64,000 bases of DNA from Acanthopleura granulata (Eukaryota > Mollusca > Polyplacophora > Chitonida > Chitonidae), in the NCBI GenBank assembly GCA_016165875.1, contig JABBOT010000027.1, forward strand, positions 1,178,001 to 1,242,000, written 5' to 3'. Both the position numbers and the translations under genes were made by a program. Shown in pieces: positions 13,001-25,206 of this stretch. The notes below the pieces were generated by a model. The model had not been told where the DNA came from and ran no database searches. It worked only from the letters and a program-made list of their open reading frames with translations. Position 1 is the first letter of the stretch; each line of letters begins with the position of its first letter.

Positions 13001-13363
13001 GGCTCTGATGGTTATCCGAACCAGTCTCCGCATCCAGGACAGTTTTAATGGACTCTTCACCATTTGCAAATGTCTGTCATTAACTTCATGCAAAGGTTTT
13101 AATAATGCAATAATGTTAATTGCAATGCATTGAACGTCACTGCATCGGCTAGAGTAAATCAAAGTACTGTGTTGAGTCCCCCAAGTCTGCACAGCCATGA
13201 TGGATCTGTATGAACGTGGGGGCCTGTGCTTATGCTGAGTGATTTGAGAGTCCGATAATGATGAAGCGCTGAGCTGAGGGTTTTTGGTGAGCAAGTCTTC
13301 AACGTCTTGACCTTGCAAGTGATGCATCAACTGAGCGCTCCTCCTGTTTTCGTCGTGTTTTCT
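13001..13363 (-). CDS. Possible second exon of the secreted peptide precursor
   Basis: An open frame of about 121 codons on the minus strand follows an AG acceptor (..ctttgcgag|AGAAAACAC) at 13363 and ends at TAA. Joined in phase 0 to the exon ending at 17293, it would read LFGK|RKHDENRR, completing a GKR amidation and cleavage site. A second dibasic RR precedes SAQLMHHLQGQDVEDLL. Further Arg/Lys-rich points occur, for example KHRPPRSYR. The polypyrimidine tract is weak and the last 60 or so codons look less coding, so the true exon may end earlier, for example at a GT near 13190. The QLMH string resembles residues 6-9 of parathyroid hormone-type peptides, but the match is very short. Confidence 0.25.
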
Positions 13364-14199
13364 CTCGCAAAGCCCAAACAATTGCATACGTTCAATGAAA
13401 AATCTCAGTCAGCTCATCACAGGAATTCATTTTTTTTACTTGTTTATTTATTTGATTGCTGTTTAATATGGGAGTCAGTTAATGCTTAAATATTTTTTAA
13501 AACAAATCCCGTAATTGCGAGATAGTTCAATAAATGGATTCTACTCAAGACATAAAATGCTGTTTTTATTAAATAAATAATGATTATGCGAAATACAGCA
13601 TTTATTATCTTAAACAATAACAATGCAAAATCATTAAATCCTTTATAGCTAACATCGCTCCCAAAATTAAAAACTGTGAAGACTTCTTTTAACTTGGGGC
13701 TGCTTAAAGCCGTTGTCTTTGCGAAATCATTTCAAATAATGCAGCCGAAAACTATCAAGAGATATATATCATTACAAAAACGTTTGTCTATAGATTTCAC
13801 TTCCATAAAACCACTTCCTTTGCGTTTTCTGAGCAATAAGTCGTTAGTAATTCCAGAACAGACAATCTCCCCAGAATTTAAACAACTGTACAGTAGAAAC
13901 AGTAATAATAAAATACACTAACGAGTAATTATTTAATATAATTGATTATACAGACTTTTTCCTGGGAATATGAATTGTGTTTATTTGCTAATTAGGATTA
14001 AATCTGATGATTCCAATTTACAATCGCGTGCATGAATGCACGGAAAGGTGATATCTAACATGTAGAGTTTCTTTTTTCGTCACAGTATAGTACTGCAGTA
14101 AAAAGAAGAGGGGCAAAAGCATTCTCTCGTTAAGGGAATCCATCCCAGTAAAATAGTTTCTCGCAGAATACTTTCCTGTACCCGAATATTTGTTGTAAA

Positions 14200-14508
14200 A
14201 GCCAATGTTCGGGAAAGGCAATACTCCAGCGCAGAAATGTTCCCAAAAGGAAATTTGCTCTGCTCTCCAGCATGGGGATGTTCTCAAGGGACAAACCTCC
14301 GGCAGGGAGGAGTACATGTATTCTCAAAGGACTCAATTCTCTTCAACAGTAGAAATGTTCTCAAGGCAGTTCTCCACCAGGGGATTGCTCCCAAAAGACA
14401 AATTTCCCGCAGGGGAATATTCACAGAGTACAATTCTCCGACTTGGACAATGTTCCCAACAGGCAATTTCCCAGCAGGTGGAGGGATGTTTCTAAAAGAT
14501 AGTTGTAG
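14200..14508. repeat. Degenerate minisatellite, about 35 bp units
   Basis: Repeated motifs gaaatgttcccaaaaggaaa, gggatgttctcaagggacaa, gaaatgttctcaaggcagtt and caatgttcccaacaggcaat alternate with ttctccagcagggg-like halves, about eight units. Several frames stay open through it on both strands. Confidence 0.75.
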
Positions 14509-14779
14509 TAAAAAGGCGGTCTTAATAGATCTGTCTTATCTCATTCACTGGCGGATCATTATCGCTGCTGATGTCTCAACATTTGCTTCATCCATTGTCT
14601 CATTTGTATCTGGGCAGACAGAGAGAGAGATATATAATGAGGTAAATCAACAAACTGGAAAACTTTCTGTGGTAACGTGACCTGTTGATCTATCAAAAAC
14701 TGGATTTGATCATGTAACCACGATTTTCAGACGATAGTATCCAACTTAAGGGAGCTTAAGCGGACAGAAACCTCAGAAA

Positions 14780-15192
14780 TGCAGTCATGGTGAATGAAAA
14801 AAAAGAACATTAATAACTCTATCTGAAAATACCTTCAGTGATTTCCTTTTACATGTTTCACCAAATTAAATGCAGTCAAATGTTTTCATTGCATGGTTCG
14901 TTTTATATACCGGTACCATATTGATAATTTGTGGCGCGAATGAGGTCAGACCGCCTCTTCTCTGGCCCACAAAAACTTAGCAGAGCGTTTTCAGAGCTAA
15001 ATATACAACGGTACAAAAGTTTTGAGTTTGGCAGCACACTATATCAGTATCTTCCACAAACCCACCATATTATCTACTCATTTCACTGCATTTAATTCAG
15101 TGGGAAAAATCTTAAAAGTAAGTAACTGTAATTTTAAAGACATTTCCATGTTCCAAGATCACCATGTTTTTAAGCGGTCTTTCTCTTTGAGG
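14780..15192 (+). mobile_element. Foldback MITE, copy 2, degenerate
   Basis: Same family: gcagtcatggtgaatgaaaa, aactctatctgaaaatacct, atgcagtcaaatgttttcat, ataccatattgataatttgt at the left and cacaaacccaccatattatc with aagcggtctttctctttgag at the right. It is in the same orientation as copy 1, judged by ctctggcccacaaa in the middle. Confidence 0.7.
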
Positions 15193-17292
15193 ATTGATGG
15201 GAAACAAGCTCTTCAAATCAATTGACTGAAAGTTGTTTGCATTTTACATATAAATACAAACCCTTTGGACAAAGGACTAAAGGCAAGACAGTTTGAATGC
15301 GTTTAAATTCGATAATAGGTGTTCAGTTCAATTAACTTCCGAATTATGGCATAATAGACGATAGGAAAGTTGTAACATTAGCAATAGCCTGGATATCTGC
15401 TGTCTCGTTTTAACGGGACAATATGAAAAAATGACAAGCGGTATTGCAGTTCACATTCACTCGTAATGATTTAGTCACGGGATACTATAGTTACGAGGGC
15501 ACTATAAAGAGCTTAATGTGAACGATAAACCGAGGGCATCCCTAATTCTAGACAATATTAAAATCTATGATGCAACAATCAAAGGACGGCCTTCCGTACA
15601 TCCTCTCAAGTCATTGGATAATTCCAGTACCTTGGTCCACATCTGGCGATATTACTTGAATTACCTGAGCGGTTTCACAAAGCGGTGGAATGATGACAAA
15701 AATGCTAAAGATAGAACGGAGCCACGAAAATATGATGACATGGAATGAAGACGCGAAGCGATGGGACGAAAGCATTAAGCGATGGAGCGATGGCACCAAG
15801 AGATGGCACCCAGCGATGCGACAAAATACAGTGCAATGGGACGAAGACAGGCAGCATTGGGACTATTGCACTATGTCTTGACACTATATGATCACCGTTT
15901 CGTGTCACCTCGCAATGGCTTTGTACCATCGTGGCATGGTTTTTCTGTTTCTTCATTATTATTGATATTTTTTTTGACCGAAATGCACCACTTAGATGAC
16001 GTGGGAAGTTTTGGCAGGGTGAAACGATGTCAAGAAACGATGGCACGATCATGTGTTCATATCATCGTGTCATCGTCTCTCTTGGCGCCATCGTGCTATC
16101 GTGAAATTCTTTCGTGTCATTGTGTCATCGTTTTGTAGCATTGATTCATCACTTCGGGCCGTCATACCATCGACAGGCGATATTACGATGGTATGGCGAT
16201 AGCGTTAAACAGCTTCTATAGTGTACTATACACCAAAAGTGGGTGGACACAGCTTTCACACTTCCTGCAGGAGAAGTCAACGCACCCACTATCACAGAAC
16301 TGTGGTTACAGCAACATTTTGTGCAAAAATTTTCACCAAAGTAATATTTGTTAGGCGCTCGATTTTCTTTTAAGGCAAAGACATGTTTTTTCCAGTCACC
16401 AAGAAAAGAGAAAAACCTTTATCGTATCACACTGTTTTAAAAATATAGGCCATATAAACATTGTTTTTTTCTGTCTTTTCTGCAAGTTTTCCGTACGTTT
16501 CTGGTTTTCACATGTTAAAGAAAATATTTTTCAAGGATTTTCAAATTCCTAATATTCTACTTTTTCCAGCATTTTCTAGGACTCTTCATTTTGTGTACAT
16601 ACCTGTGTGTGGATATTTAATGGATACCATTTTCCTACTTTAAGTCTGAGTCACACCGGATAGTAAGATTTCTAGTTCGCGCGATTGGTGGCCATTTGAC
16701 CGAGGCACGACTGATCAGCAATATTTCCTATTAAGACCTTTAAAGGCCAGGCAAAACCGGGGATATGAGCTATGGGCGATCGAAAAAATTTGGAACATCG
16801 GGGATATTGTAGAAAGCGCGCAAGACTGGTCATACAGGTGATCACCAGAGGATATATATGCGATCATGCGACAATGTAAGACCTGTGTGTGACCGCCAGC
16901 GATTTGTAATGGCAGGTCATATCAAATTTGCCGCGACTGAGTTTGCTATCGTTATCCCCCACGACTTATCGGTTCGGTCGCCTACTCTTTCCACAATTCA
17001 CTCGCGATTCTGACATTAACCCGATGTGACTGGGCCTTGCAATATTCAAGTTAACATTCCAACTATTAAAATATTTTTCAAGGACTTTCAAGGTTATAAA
17101 AATATTTTAATAACATTCAAGAATTTTCAAAGATTTCAACACAACCGAGGACACCCCGTCACTTCGCTTCTATGCTATAAGATATTGCGATAACATGTTA
17201 CGACTCGCATTCTCATGAAGTCCGGCTGACATACGCATACATACACAGTAATGAAAAAAATCGCCAATCTTCTTATTTGATAATGATCTTAC
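15193..17292. other. Candidate intron of the peptide gene, otherwise non-coding
   Basis: Apart from the array at 15690 nothing is recognised. If the exons at 17293 and 13363 are joined, this and the preceding 1.8 kb, which holds the 14.2 kb minisatellite and a MITE, are their intron. Confidence 0.35.
15690..16200. repeat. Short-unit array with inverted halves
   Basis: The left part (15735-15815) repeats gcgatgggacgaaag and gcgatggcacc-like units. The right part (15895-16165) repeats tcgtgtcatcg and atcgtgctatcgtgaaattc, the reverse complement of the left motif. Together they make a large imperfect palindrome. Confidence 0.65.
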
Positions 17293-17568
17293 CTTTCCAA
17301 ACAATGTCGGATCGATGTCCAAAAATCGGCCGGCTGGTGATCTTTTTGAAGCGGATTCCGTGTCCCTTGTTACGAGTGGAAATCTTCCTGAGTTGGCTTT
17401 GTCGCTCATCATTGACTTGGCTGGCATTGCTATACTTCTGTGATCCTTTTCTGTGGCTCTAAGCGGCAACCTTTCCCCATTTCCTGGAGATGAAAGCAAC
17501 AAGAAACTTTGGAGAAGAACCAACAGCAAAAACTTTAAAGACAAAACGCCTTCTGTGTGAAACGACAT
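17293..17568 (-). CDS. Candidate secreted peptide-hormone precursor, first coding exon
   Basis: I do not recognise a known family. The exon gives 92 codons from the ATG at 17568 to a donor AAG|GTAAGA in phase 0. Residues 9-26 are a strong signal-peptide core (LSLKFLLLVLLQSFLLL) with likely cleavage near SSPGNG. A spacer follows, then the dibasic site KR at 75-76, then SPAGRFLDIDPTLF (77-90), then Gly91-Lys92 exactly at the exon end. KR...GK is the layout of an amidated neuropeptide whose second basic residue would come from the next exon. No ATG occurs between the upstream TATA motifs and this start codon, so it should be the first AUG of the message. The mature C-terminus and the rest of the precursor depend on an unproven downstream exon. 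A chance open frame with a hydrophobic start is the alternative. Confidence 0.5.
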
Positions 17569-17662
17569 GAGTGCAACCCAGTAGTATGTACAACTTTGTA
17601 TCGCTGATGTCAGTGTAAGACAAGTCAGGGTGAGACTGTATTGGTTATGAAGGCACACGAGT

Positions 17663-17742
17663 TTTATAGACACAAATTGCCTGTCTCAAATGACTTATGG
17701 TTATGAAAGGCAATCTGAACTGCCCACGTGAACCTATTTATA
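17663..17742 (-). promoter_or_regulatory. TATA-box motifs upstream of the candidate peptide exon
   Basis: On the minus strand TATAAATA lies at 17742-17735 and a second TATAAA at 17668-17663. An E-box CACGTG sits at 17725-17730. Initiation 25-30 nt after either motif gives a 5' leader of roughly 70-140 nt with no upstream ATG before 17568. TATA promoters are common for peptide-hormone genes. Transcription start is inferred only. Confidence 0.4.
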
Positions 17743-18699
17743 TGTGGGTCTGGAACGTAAGAGGTCGGGACATTCCGCCCATTCATTTAACCCCTTTTTC
17801 TCGGGAGGATCCGCACGAGGGCGTATAACAATCAGGCCGCCTTAGTTCAACACAGGAAGTGGTATGAGAATCTGTAGAGCAAGGACTGTATAAGGACTGA
17901 GTCATAGTGTTCAAAGGGCCTATAGAGATGAAAGCTTGTCAGAGGAGAAAATCATTTTTTACCTTTAATTCGCCCTGAAAAATCTGGACGAAAGCTGAAG
18001 CATGTTGACGAATGGAGGCAGGTGGATAACTTCCGGCAAAATTTCTATTTTTATTCTGTCGACTTTTTTTCTTCTAAATATTATAGGCACGCGTCGCAAA
18101 AAACCAATTTTGATGCATGAAAGCCATTCTTCTCGTTTACATAGGTCTCTTTTTGACTCCAGTGTTTCGAGGTAGGCCCGTTGCGCCGAGATTATGACAT
18201 AAAGGATTGTTTTTAGGTTTAACAGACTTCTCGACAGCGGGCGCCTAAAAGATATTAATACCTGTGGTATTCGTTTGGTACGTTAGACGAAAATACTTGC
18301 ATCAACCATCGAAGCTCGTACCCTCAAGTACCCTCAACTCCACTTGTTTTAAAAGCCAGCGTAGACTTTTTGCCTCTTGTTTTTCCATGTTATGACCCCA
18401 TTCAAGACTCGACGTCGCATTTCAAAACACATCGAGTTTAAATGGACTTTTAACCAGCAAAATCTCTCAAAAGCAACGCCGATATGAAATTTGGATTCCG
18501 TTGAGTATTGTGTACATGCAATGTGCTTAAGTAAACAGGGCGCCTGGTTTTCGCGTTGAGTTTTTGCATGTTTAAGCAACCATTGCAGCCTTTTATTCTC
18601 TAAAGTAAAATGAGACTAACCAAATTAAGTAATGTTTACATTTTAAAAAAAGTAAGCCATCCAGCCTGTTCCCTGTAATATTCTGGAGTTCGAAAGAAT

Positions 18700-18895
18700 G
18701 GACCAACAAACCGTTACACTGTGCCAATGGACCATCAGACCATGACAATGTACAATGGACTATCAGACCGTGACACTGTGACAAGGGATCCCCAGACAGT
18801 GACACTGTGACATGGATCATCAGACACTGACACTGTGACAATGGGCCATCAAACAGTGACATTGTACAATGGACCATCAGACCGTGACAAGTTCG
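18700..18895. repeat. Minisatellite, about 35 bp units, about six copies
   Basis: Units vary around ccatcagaccgtgacactgt then gacaatgga, for example ggaccatcagaccatgacaa, ggactatcagaccgtgacac and gatcatcagacactgacact. Confidence 0.85.
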
Positions 18896-19749
18896 CTGTC
18901 AAGTTTTCTTCACTTGTTATTGGGGCCTAGCTGACTCACTATCAACAAATTTGCCTATAATAGGTTTAAAAGCAAATTCATGGGGTTTTGTTGTGGAATC
19001 CGCTTTCTCAATAAAGATTGGAAATAAAGAGTACCGTCGCACTGTTTCATTTACATTATCTTCTTGTACAAACAAAGTAAACACTACAGCGTGGCAAATA
19101 AACAAAACAATGTAATACAATGGGGAATTCGTTGCAAATACACGGCGAACTGAATGCACGAGCCACCATGGCCCAAGAGAGATCGAAAACACCACTTATT
19201 GTCGCGTCGTAATGCATATTACTTGCCCATCGTCTTTTTCTATTCTTGAAGATTACATAATAGCATTTTTTCTCAGCCACTAACAAAACTTTAAAGCATT
19301 GAAATAAAAAATATAATTAAGCTCCTCTATAAACTGTACAAAGTACACTATCGTGCCTTTTTATTAAGAGTTTAAATTTACATAATGTCATATTCACTAC
19401 TACGTGAGTGTGCGTAGTTACGGCTTTCCATTCAGCGCTACAGCGCACGTACATTATGTTATGTAACGCTCAAAGGAAGTGAATAAAGCGTGGATCTGAC
19501 CCACAGATGATTCCTTCAATGATATTTCCTTACATTTTTAATTTTTACAAGTTTAAAGCGTGTAACATATGAGTGTGTGTGTGTTTGTGACAGAGTGTGA
19601 AACACAGGTATTGATATAGATGGTATTGCCCCAATGTTCAATTCGCTCAATTTGACGCACTCTTGAAGTCTTTCATGCTCTGACTTAGCACAGAGCTTGC
19701 ATCTTAGTACCTCCAAACTTTGTCCGAGAAACACTTATAAAAATACTGA

Positions 19750-19862
19750 ACGCTCAGGTCTTGTGGCCGTAGCATAAAGGTTAGCGGGCATAAATATACA
19801 GGCTAATTTTTTTGTTTGGTCTGGGAGGTCGTGAGTTCGAGTCTAGTCAGAGATAACATCTA
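19750..19862 (+). repeat. tRNA-like segment, possible SINE head
   Basis: ggccgtagcataaaggttag is A-box-like and gtgagttcgagtctag is close to a B box about 65 nt later. The spacing is too long for an ordinary tRNA without an insert, so a tRNA-derived repeat is more likely. Confidence 0.35.
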
Positions 19863-19887
19863 AGTTGTCTTTTTTTTTAAATACACA

Positions 19888-19970
19888 TAATTTACATATC
19901 ACATAACTTAAATAATAATTTACATATCACATAACTAAAATAGTAATTTACATATCACATAACTTAAATT
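19888..19970. repeat. Three tandem copies of a 29 bp AT-rich unit
   Basis: aatttacatatcacataact occurs three times, separated by taaataat or aaaatagt. Confidence 0.9.
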
Positions 19971-21211
19971 TTTTACAATGATTCCAAAAATAAATACATG
20001 CATACCCATAAACAAAATCACATTGAGTATGGTGTGACCTTTAACCGAAATCATCCAATTATCTGATGACCCAGTTTTCAGTTTACGGTAAGTCGTGTTT
20101 TATCCCTTTTAGCAGTGGTAGTCCATGAGCCAAATATAGGAATGGTCGATACCCCACCCCGGCATACGTCTTTGCATTATGTCATTCCGTCGTATTACAT
20201 AATATATCGCTGTCATTGTACTTAACACTTTTCCATGTTTGTTAAAAGACAAGTGCAAAGTTTATCGAAACATAGACTGTATTGCTTTGAAGATTTGCAT
20301 TGAATGGTAACTGGTATTGCAAGCCTTCATGTTATCGTTTGAATGTCACGATCGAAAGTACTGGAAATTACTTTAATTCGAATTTTGCAGCTGTGTGAAC
20401 AAAGGCCTTCGAGAATGAGCCCTGTGTTGTTGTTTATTATTGCACGGTTTTCTCCATGATTCTAAAACCGCTGTGAATGTGATGGTTGACATGTGGTCAT
20501 GAGTAATGGATGAGACATTCAAACTTGTTGACACCAACTAATGCCTTATCCTCAGGTTGTCCATGACATATAATCTACAATGTAGTATCGCCCAACTGTT
20601 ATTGTAGCCATATTTTATAAATTGTGCCGATAAAAGGAAAAACGTAAAGAAAGAAATTAACGTTGGGCAACATGTGCTCTCAGGTCACATGCATCACGTG
20701 GAATATTACGTTCCATCATGCTGTACGCATCCCACTTCCTGTTATTGACGCTCTACAAGCCACAAGGCCTTTATTAATCGCTACTTACTATTTTGAGTTT
20801 GAGAGAAGGCAAAGCACACTTGTTTTTGTAACCCAACGCTCAATGACATAAAACTGACCTCTCTTACGCATAAGCACACCTGGTAACAAGGCTTGAAAAA
20901 CAAATTACGTGGCTTTAAATCAGTGATGAACCACTCCATGAACAATACTGACAAACAAATAACTTCTGAATCGTATAAGTCAACATCCATTTAATAACAC
21001 TTATATATGAGCGATTTGTTTTTCAAACCATAAAAAAATTCATTTGTTATAATATGAAATAGGCAAGGCCTAGGGAAGAACGTAATATAGATGACTTGAG
21101 CTGTGAGCACAGGCCCAATAACTGAACAGAGCCGACCGGTACGATTAATTGTTTGTGCTTACTCTTATAATACCGGTACCTTCTTTTTACAGTGAGGGTA
21201 AACAAACTTTT

Positions 21212-21423
21212 AATTTTATTCATTTGTCTAATTAGTGTTTTACAAGTGTAATTCACTTATACGACGTCGTCCAGCATTACGGCAGCAGAAAACCGGGCAG
21301 AGGTTGCTGGCAGATTTTTCTACCTTTTTCCGAAAAGGAAACCAACTTGAGCTGGACTTCAATTCACAGGCACAACACTGGTGATAGGCTCTTGACTTAC
21401 TGTGCTATGCTAGCACGCTAACC
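21212..21423 (-). repeat. SINE family A, degenerate copy
   Basis: Diverged minus-strand copy: attagtgttttacaagtgta, cacttatacgacgtcgtcca, gaggttgctggcagattttt and agctggacttcaattcacag, ending near gctagcacgctaacccct, the inverted head. Confidence 0.8.
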
Positions 21424-22167
21424 CCTTGTATAACTTGTCAATCGTCTATAGCTAAATTGTCTTCCTTTTTATTCCACCACGTACTTCTGTACGTTTTCTG
21501 TCACCGTATAGAAACTATATGTCAAAGTATCATATACGAGTATATAACCAGGGGTAGAGACTACAGCTCGTGGAAACTGTGAACTTAATTGATGCAACTG
21601 TGTGTGATTAATGCAAGTGTCTGTGATTATATATAGTACACGGTTTAGCTCACTCGACCAAACAATAAATAAACAGAGGAAACAATGTTGCTGTATATTA
21701 TACTGTAAAAAATATCACGACACGAGCAAGAATGATATTTACATAGGGCTGTTTGCAAAATGATCGCTGCAGCCAGTCGGCTGTCGTTTACAATTTCATA
21801 TTTTCCTTTCAATTCTCGATTGCTGACAGCAGGAAAGCGGCATTTTTTTTATACCGTGAGGTTGTCCTTGGCTAGTGTGAGGGTCAAAAATTGCTTGTAG
21901 CACAACGTCTTCAATGTTACAATGTATCGGTAACGTCGCGCTGTATTTAATGTGACATCATTATGATGAGTCGGGACGGGAACATTTAATGCCAATAAAA
22001 TGACGTCATGGTCCTTATGCCGGGCGTTCCCCATTTCTTGTCACAACAGCGATCGGTCTGGTGAGATAATTCATGGATTACATTTTCCTGAGTACTATTT
22101 TCCTGAACTATCACGTACAGTGGTTTAACGTGAAATTTCGAGAAGGCGGCAGCATTCCCTGGTTGAC

Positions 22168-22190
22168 ATTTTATTTGGGGGGGGGGGGCG
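22168..22190. repeat. Poly-G run
   Basis: A run of about ten G after tttattt. A likely length-variable site. Confidence 0.7.
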
Positions 22191-25100
22191 TAATTACTTG
22201 ACTATGATGTTAGATTAACTGATTACCGTGATAGTCTCAAGCCCATCTCAGTGCCAAAGGCCATTCGATTTCGATCTTAATGTAAGCGTTGGAAGAGACA
22301 TTTGTATACCCGTCGTTAACCATCTGAGGGTAATAATTCTCATGGTGATTTTTGGAAGGGTATATGTATCACTATAATGTTAGAACATATGCGATAGTAC
22401 CACTGCATTGGTGGTGACTTTTCATGTGTTATCCCTCCGTTCATAAGCCAACCCTTAAATAAACTTTTATGAAGAACGGTCATCACCAGGTGAAACACTC
22501 CGTTTTTCATAAAGTTTGTTTTCCACCGATATCCAGACCTGTACGTTTATTTTTGAGTTTATGGTTTATTCAAATCCTTCAGGCTGAAAGCCCACTCACA
22601 GGACAGATAACAGAGGTGATCAATAACATACGAAACAGATGAGATTAAATAATTATTATGAATAACATGTGTACGTCACACGTGTACGGAAAGTTCTTCA
22701 GTAGTTCGCTGAAGGACGTTGGTTTCCACCGGGTACTCCGTTTACCTCTACAAATAAAACTGGCCACTGTCATACAAGGGAAAAATGTTTGAGTATGGTG
22801 GTAACTAACAATCCATAAATCAGTATAGATCCCCCCGGTGTTGGACGAGGGATGAGAGCGTCCTATCATGACCCAGAGACAAAGCTCCAAGCCTTCCTGT
22901 GCCACAGTTATTGTATACTTGTTGAATGTTGAAAGGTTTGGGGGCAATGTTTTCGTGTATACACCCACCCTAGAAAGCCATAGACTTTGTCTCCTTTACA
23001 CACGACGAAAACGTACGAAGTAATAAATAGAAAAAAGAGTTTAGCAATATGGTATCACTTAAAGCATGAATAATTATAAGTAAGATTATTGGACACATGA
23101 AAGATTGAAGCTAACAATTTACCTTACCATCTGACAGGCACGCCATGGTAATTTTGCCATTTGGCCGCCAGGACCGTGGACAGAATTAAAGACTGATGCA
23201 TGACTTCATGATGTTTATTCCCACATCAAAACGTCGTGCACAAAGTCCGAGGGACCGGGTTGGCTCAACAGGTTCCAAGACGGAGCTAAATATGTACCAT
23301 ATAATTTTGTGAAAGACCTATTACCTCTCTTATAGCTATCATGATAACTAAACTTGACACGTTCGAAGTGCACAAGCTTGTAGATAATCCCACATTTCTT
23401 CAGTGACGCCATATGCATGCAGAGATGGCAACTATTACAGTAGTGAATAACTGTGCAAGCCGTGTATATATGGATACGGATTCATCCTTTGATTTTATCG
23501 GTTATAACATCGCAATACGCATGTGTTAACACGGACTGATGAAGTACATTGGCGCAGAAATTTCATACACACAAATGGACGGTGTGAGATGGTGCGTGCA
23601 CACTCTATGTAATTTTAGGGAAAATATTGATAATAATAAGGCAATGAGAAAGTATACTGCGCGCTCCACTTTAGTAAAACATTTATGTTTCTGAACGCAA
23701 AGATGTCCACGAAAACATATGAGAGAGATCTGTTCCCCCTTGTCTGAACTATACATTAACACATGCATTCGTCTCAAATAATCAAACAGACAAGGACTAC
23801 CTTATTAGAAGCATAATAAAGTTTCCCCGAAACCTTTAAGGGCCAGAGATATACCATCGGTATATTGTTAACACATTGAATGTGTGCACAGCTGGTACAC
23901 ACGGCCTGTGATAGACTGATAGGTCTTCGTCTGAAAAACGTGATACATGTTTAATCAGTCATACTCGCGGAATAATGTAACCATGGTGATCTACTGTGAT
24001 ACTTGAAAGGGAATGCCAAAAAGTCGTGTCTCGACATTTTGGGCCTTGCTATGGATCACAACTAACAGGTGCGCTATAAAGCCCTAGTCAGCACTTCCAC
24101 AGGAGAATTCCACACTAATACGGTCTGTGTATGTAGGACTGACGTTTCCAGAACATTTGTTTTCAAATACGTGTCCTAACATTATATGGAATAACAAGCA
24201 AATGGTTTTTGTTTCATCTTCTGTATGTGGGATGTCGGCCCCATTGAGTTGTTTAGGATACAATTTACGGCCTTTTAAAAATGACAAGATGTTTTTAAGA
24301 TGGCGTATGGAAACTCAAATACTAAAAAGTTCAAAAATTAATACATCTTTCTCAGAATTTCCAAACCGACTTTAAATAATTTATGCAAATTAATGTTATA
24401 TTTTTTAAATCCTGGAATCGGCGCCCCATGTCTGTCAAAGGTATGTGCTGGTGTACTATATATAGCTACTGTCTTCGTTAACATCGTGACGCTAACAATG
24501 AAGTTAGGTGATATATAAGATAACATGCAACATATTGTTCTTATAATTCAGGGATTTCAGTGTATAAATACAAGGTATCCAAAAGTAATGTTGGCATTGT
24601 TTAACTTTAAATATGAATTTTTCCTGTTGATTGATTTTTGATCTTTGTTGTTTTAAACGTCAGTAACAATCAATAACCTTGGTCGGTGCGTGTAACACCT
24701 TTCTGGCGAGTTATAATGGGAGTAACCAAATAAGGAAAGGTCGCGCTTTCATCTGGGATTCATTCCAGTATTGGTCAAGTAATGTTACATTCATCTTTCT
24801 TCGCACAAAAGTGAGCAGCAGATACATGGAATCAGAAACAAATCGCCACAGCAAAATGAATGCCACTACAAAACTACCGCCTTGTCAACGTATTCTATCA
24901 CGACCTACACTCTGAAGGAGCTATTTAAAAAAACAACTAACACAGTATCTTTCTATACCAGAACTTTGCTGGATTCAGAAGAAGCGTAAATTTCGATACA
25001 AAGTTCGGTTTACTGTGGGGTCAAGAAATTGTACAACCAAACCACATGCTTAACGAAGTACGTCATTTTGAGAAAGGTACCGTCGGCTACAATTGCCAAA

Positions 25101-25206
25101 AATAGATGAGTCAACTTTACGCGGATTCTTAAGAGCTCAAAAGGCCTCACAAAGAACTAGACGCTCAAGTACACATACCCTATTAAGATGTCTCTGGGAT
25201 TTCTCT

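Larger units (their letters stand above)
17743..25206. other. Intergenic, repeats only
   Basis: Holds the arrays at 18700 and 19888, the tRNA-like segment at 19750, the SINE at 21212 and a poly-G run. The other stretches (20-21 kb, 21.4-25.2 kb) are AT-rich with short unsupported frames. Confidence 0.5.

Noticed and set aside
12998..13387. Parathyroid hormone homolog claim for the 13.3 kb frame
   Set aside because: Only QLMH plus one Leu match; the N-terminal activation residues and Arg20 do not. Kept only as a possible exon.
14205..14680. Long overlapping frames on both strands
   Set aside because: They follow the 35 bp minisatellite period rather than coding constraint.
17569..17673. Upstream extension of the peptide-precursor frame to 167 codons
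   Set aside because: The upstream start is GTG, not ATG. The first ATG after the TATA motifs is at 17568 and directly precedes the signal peptide.
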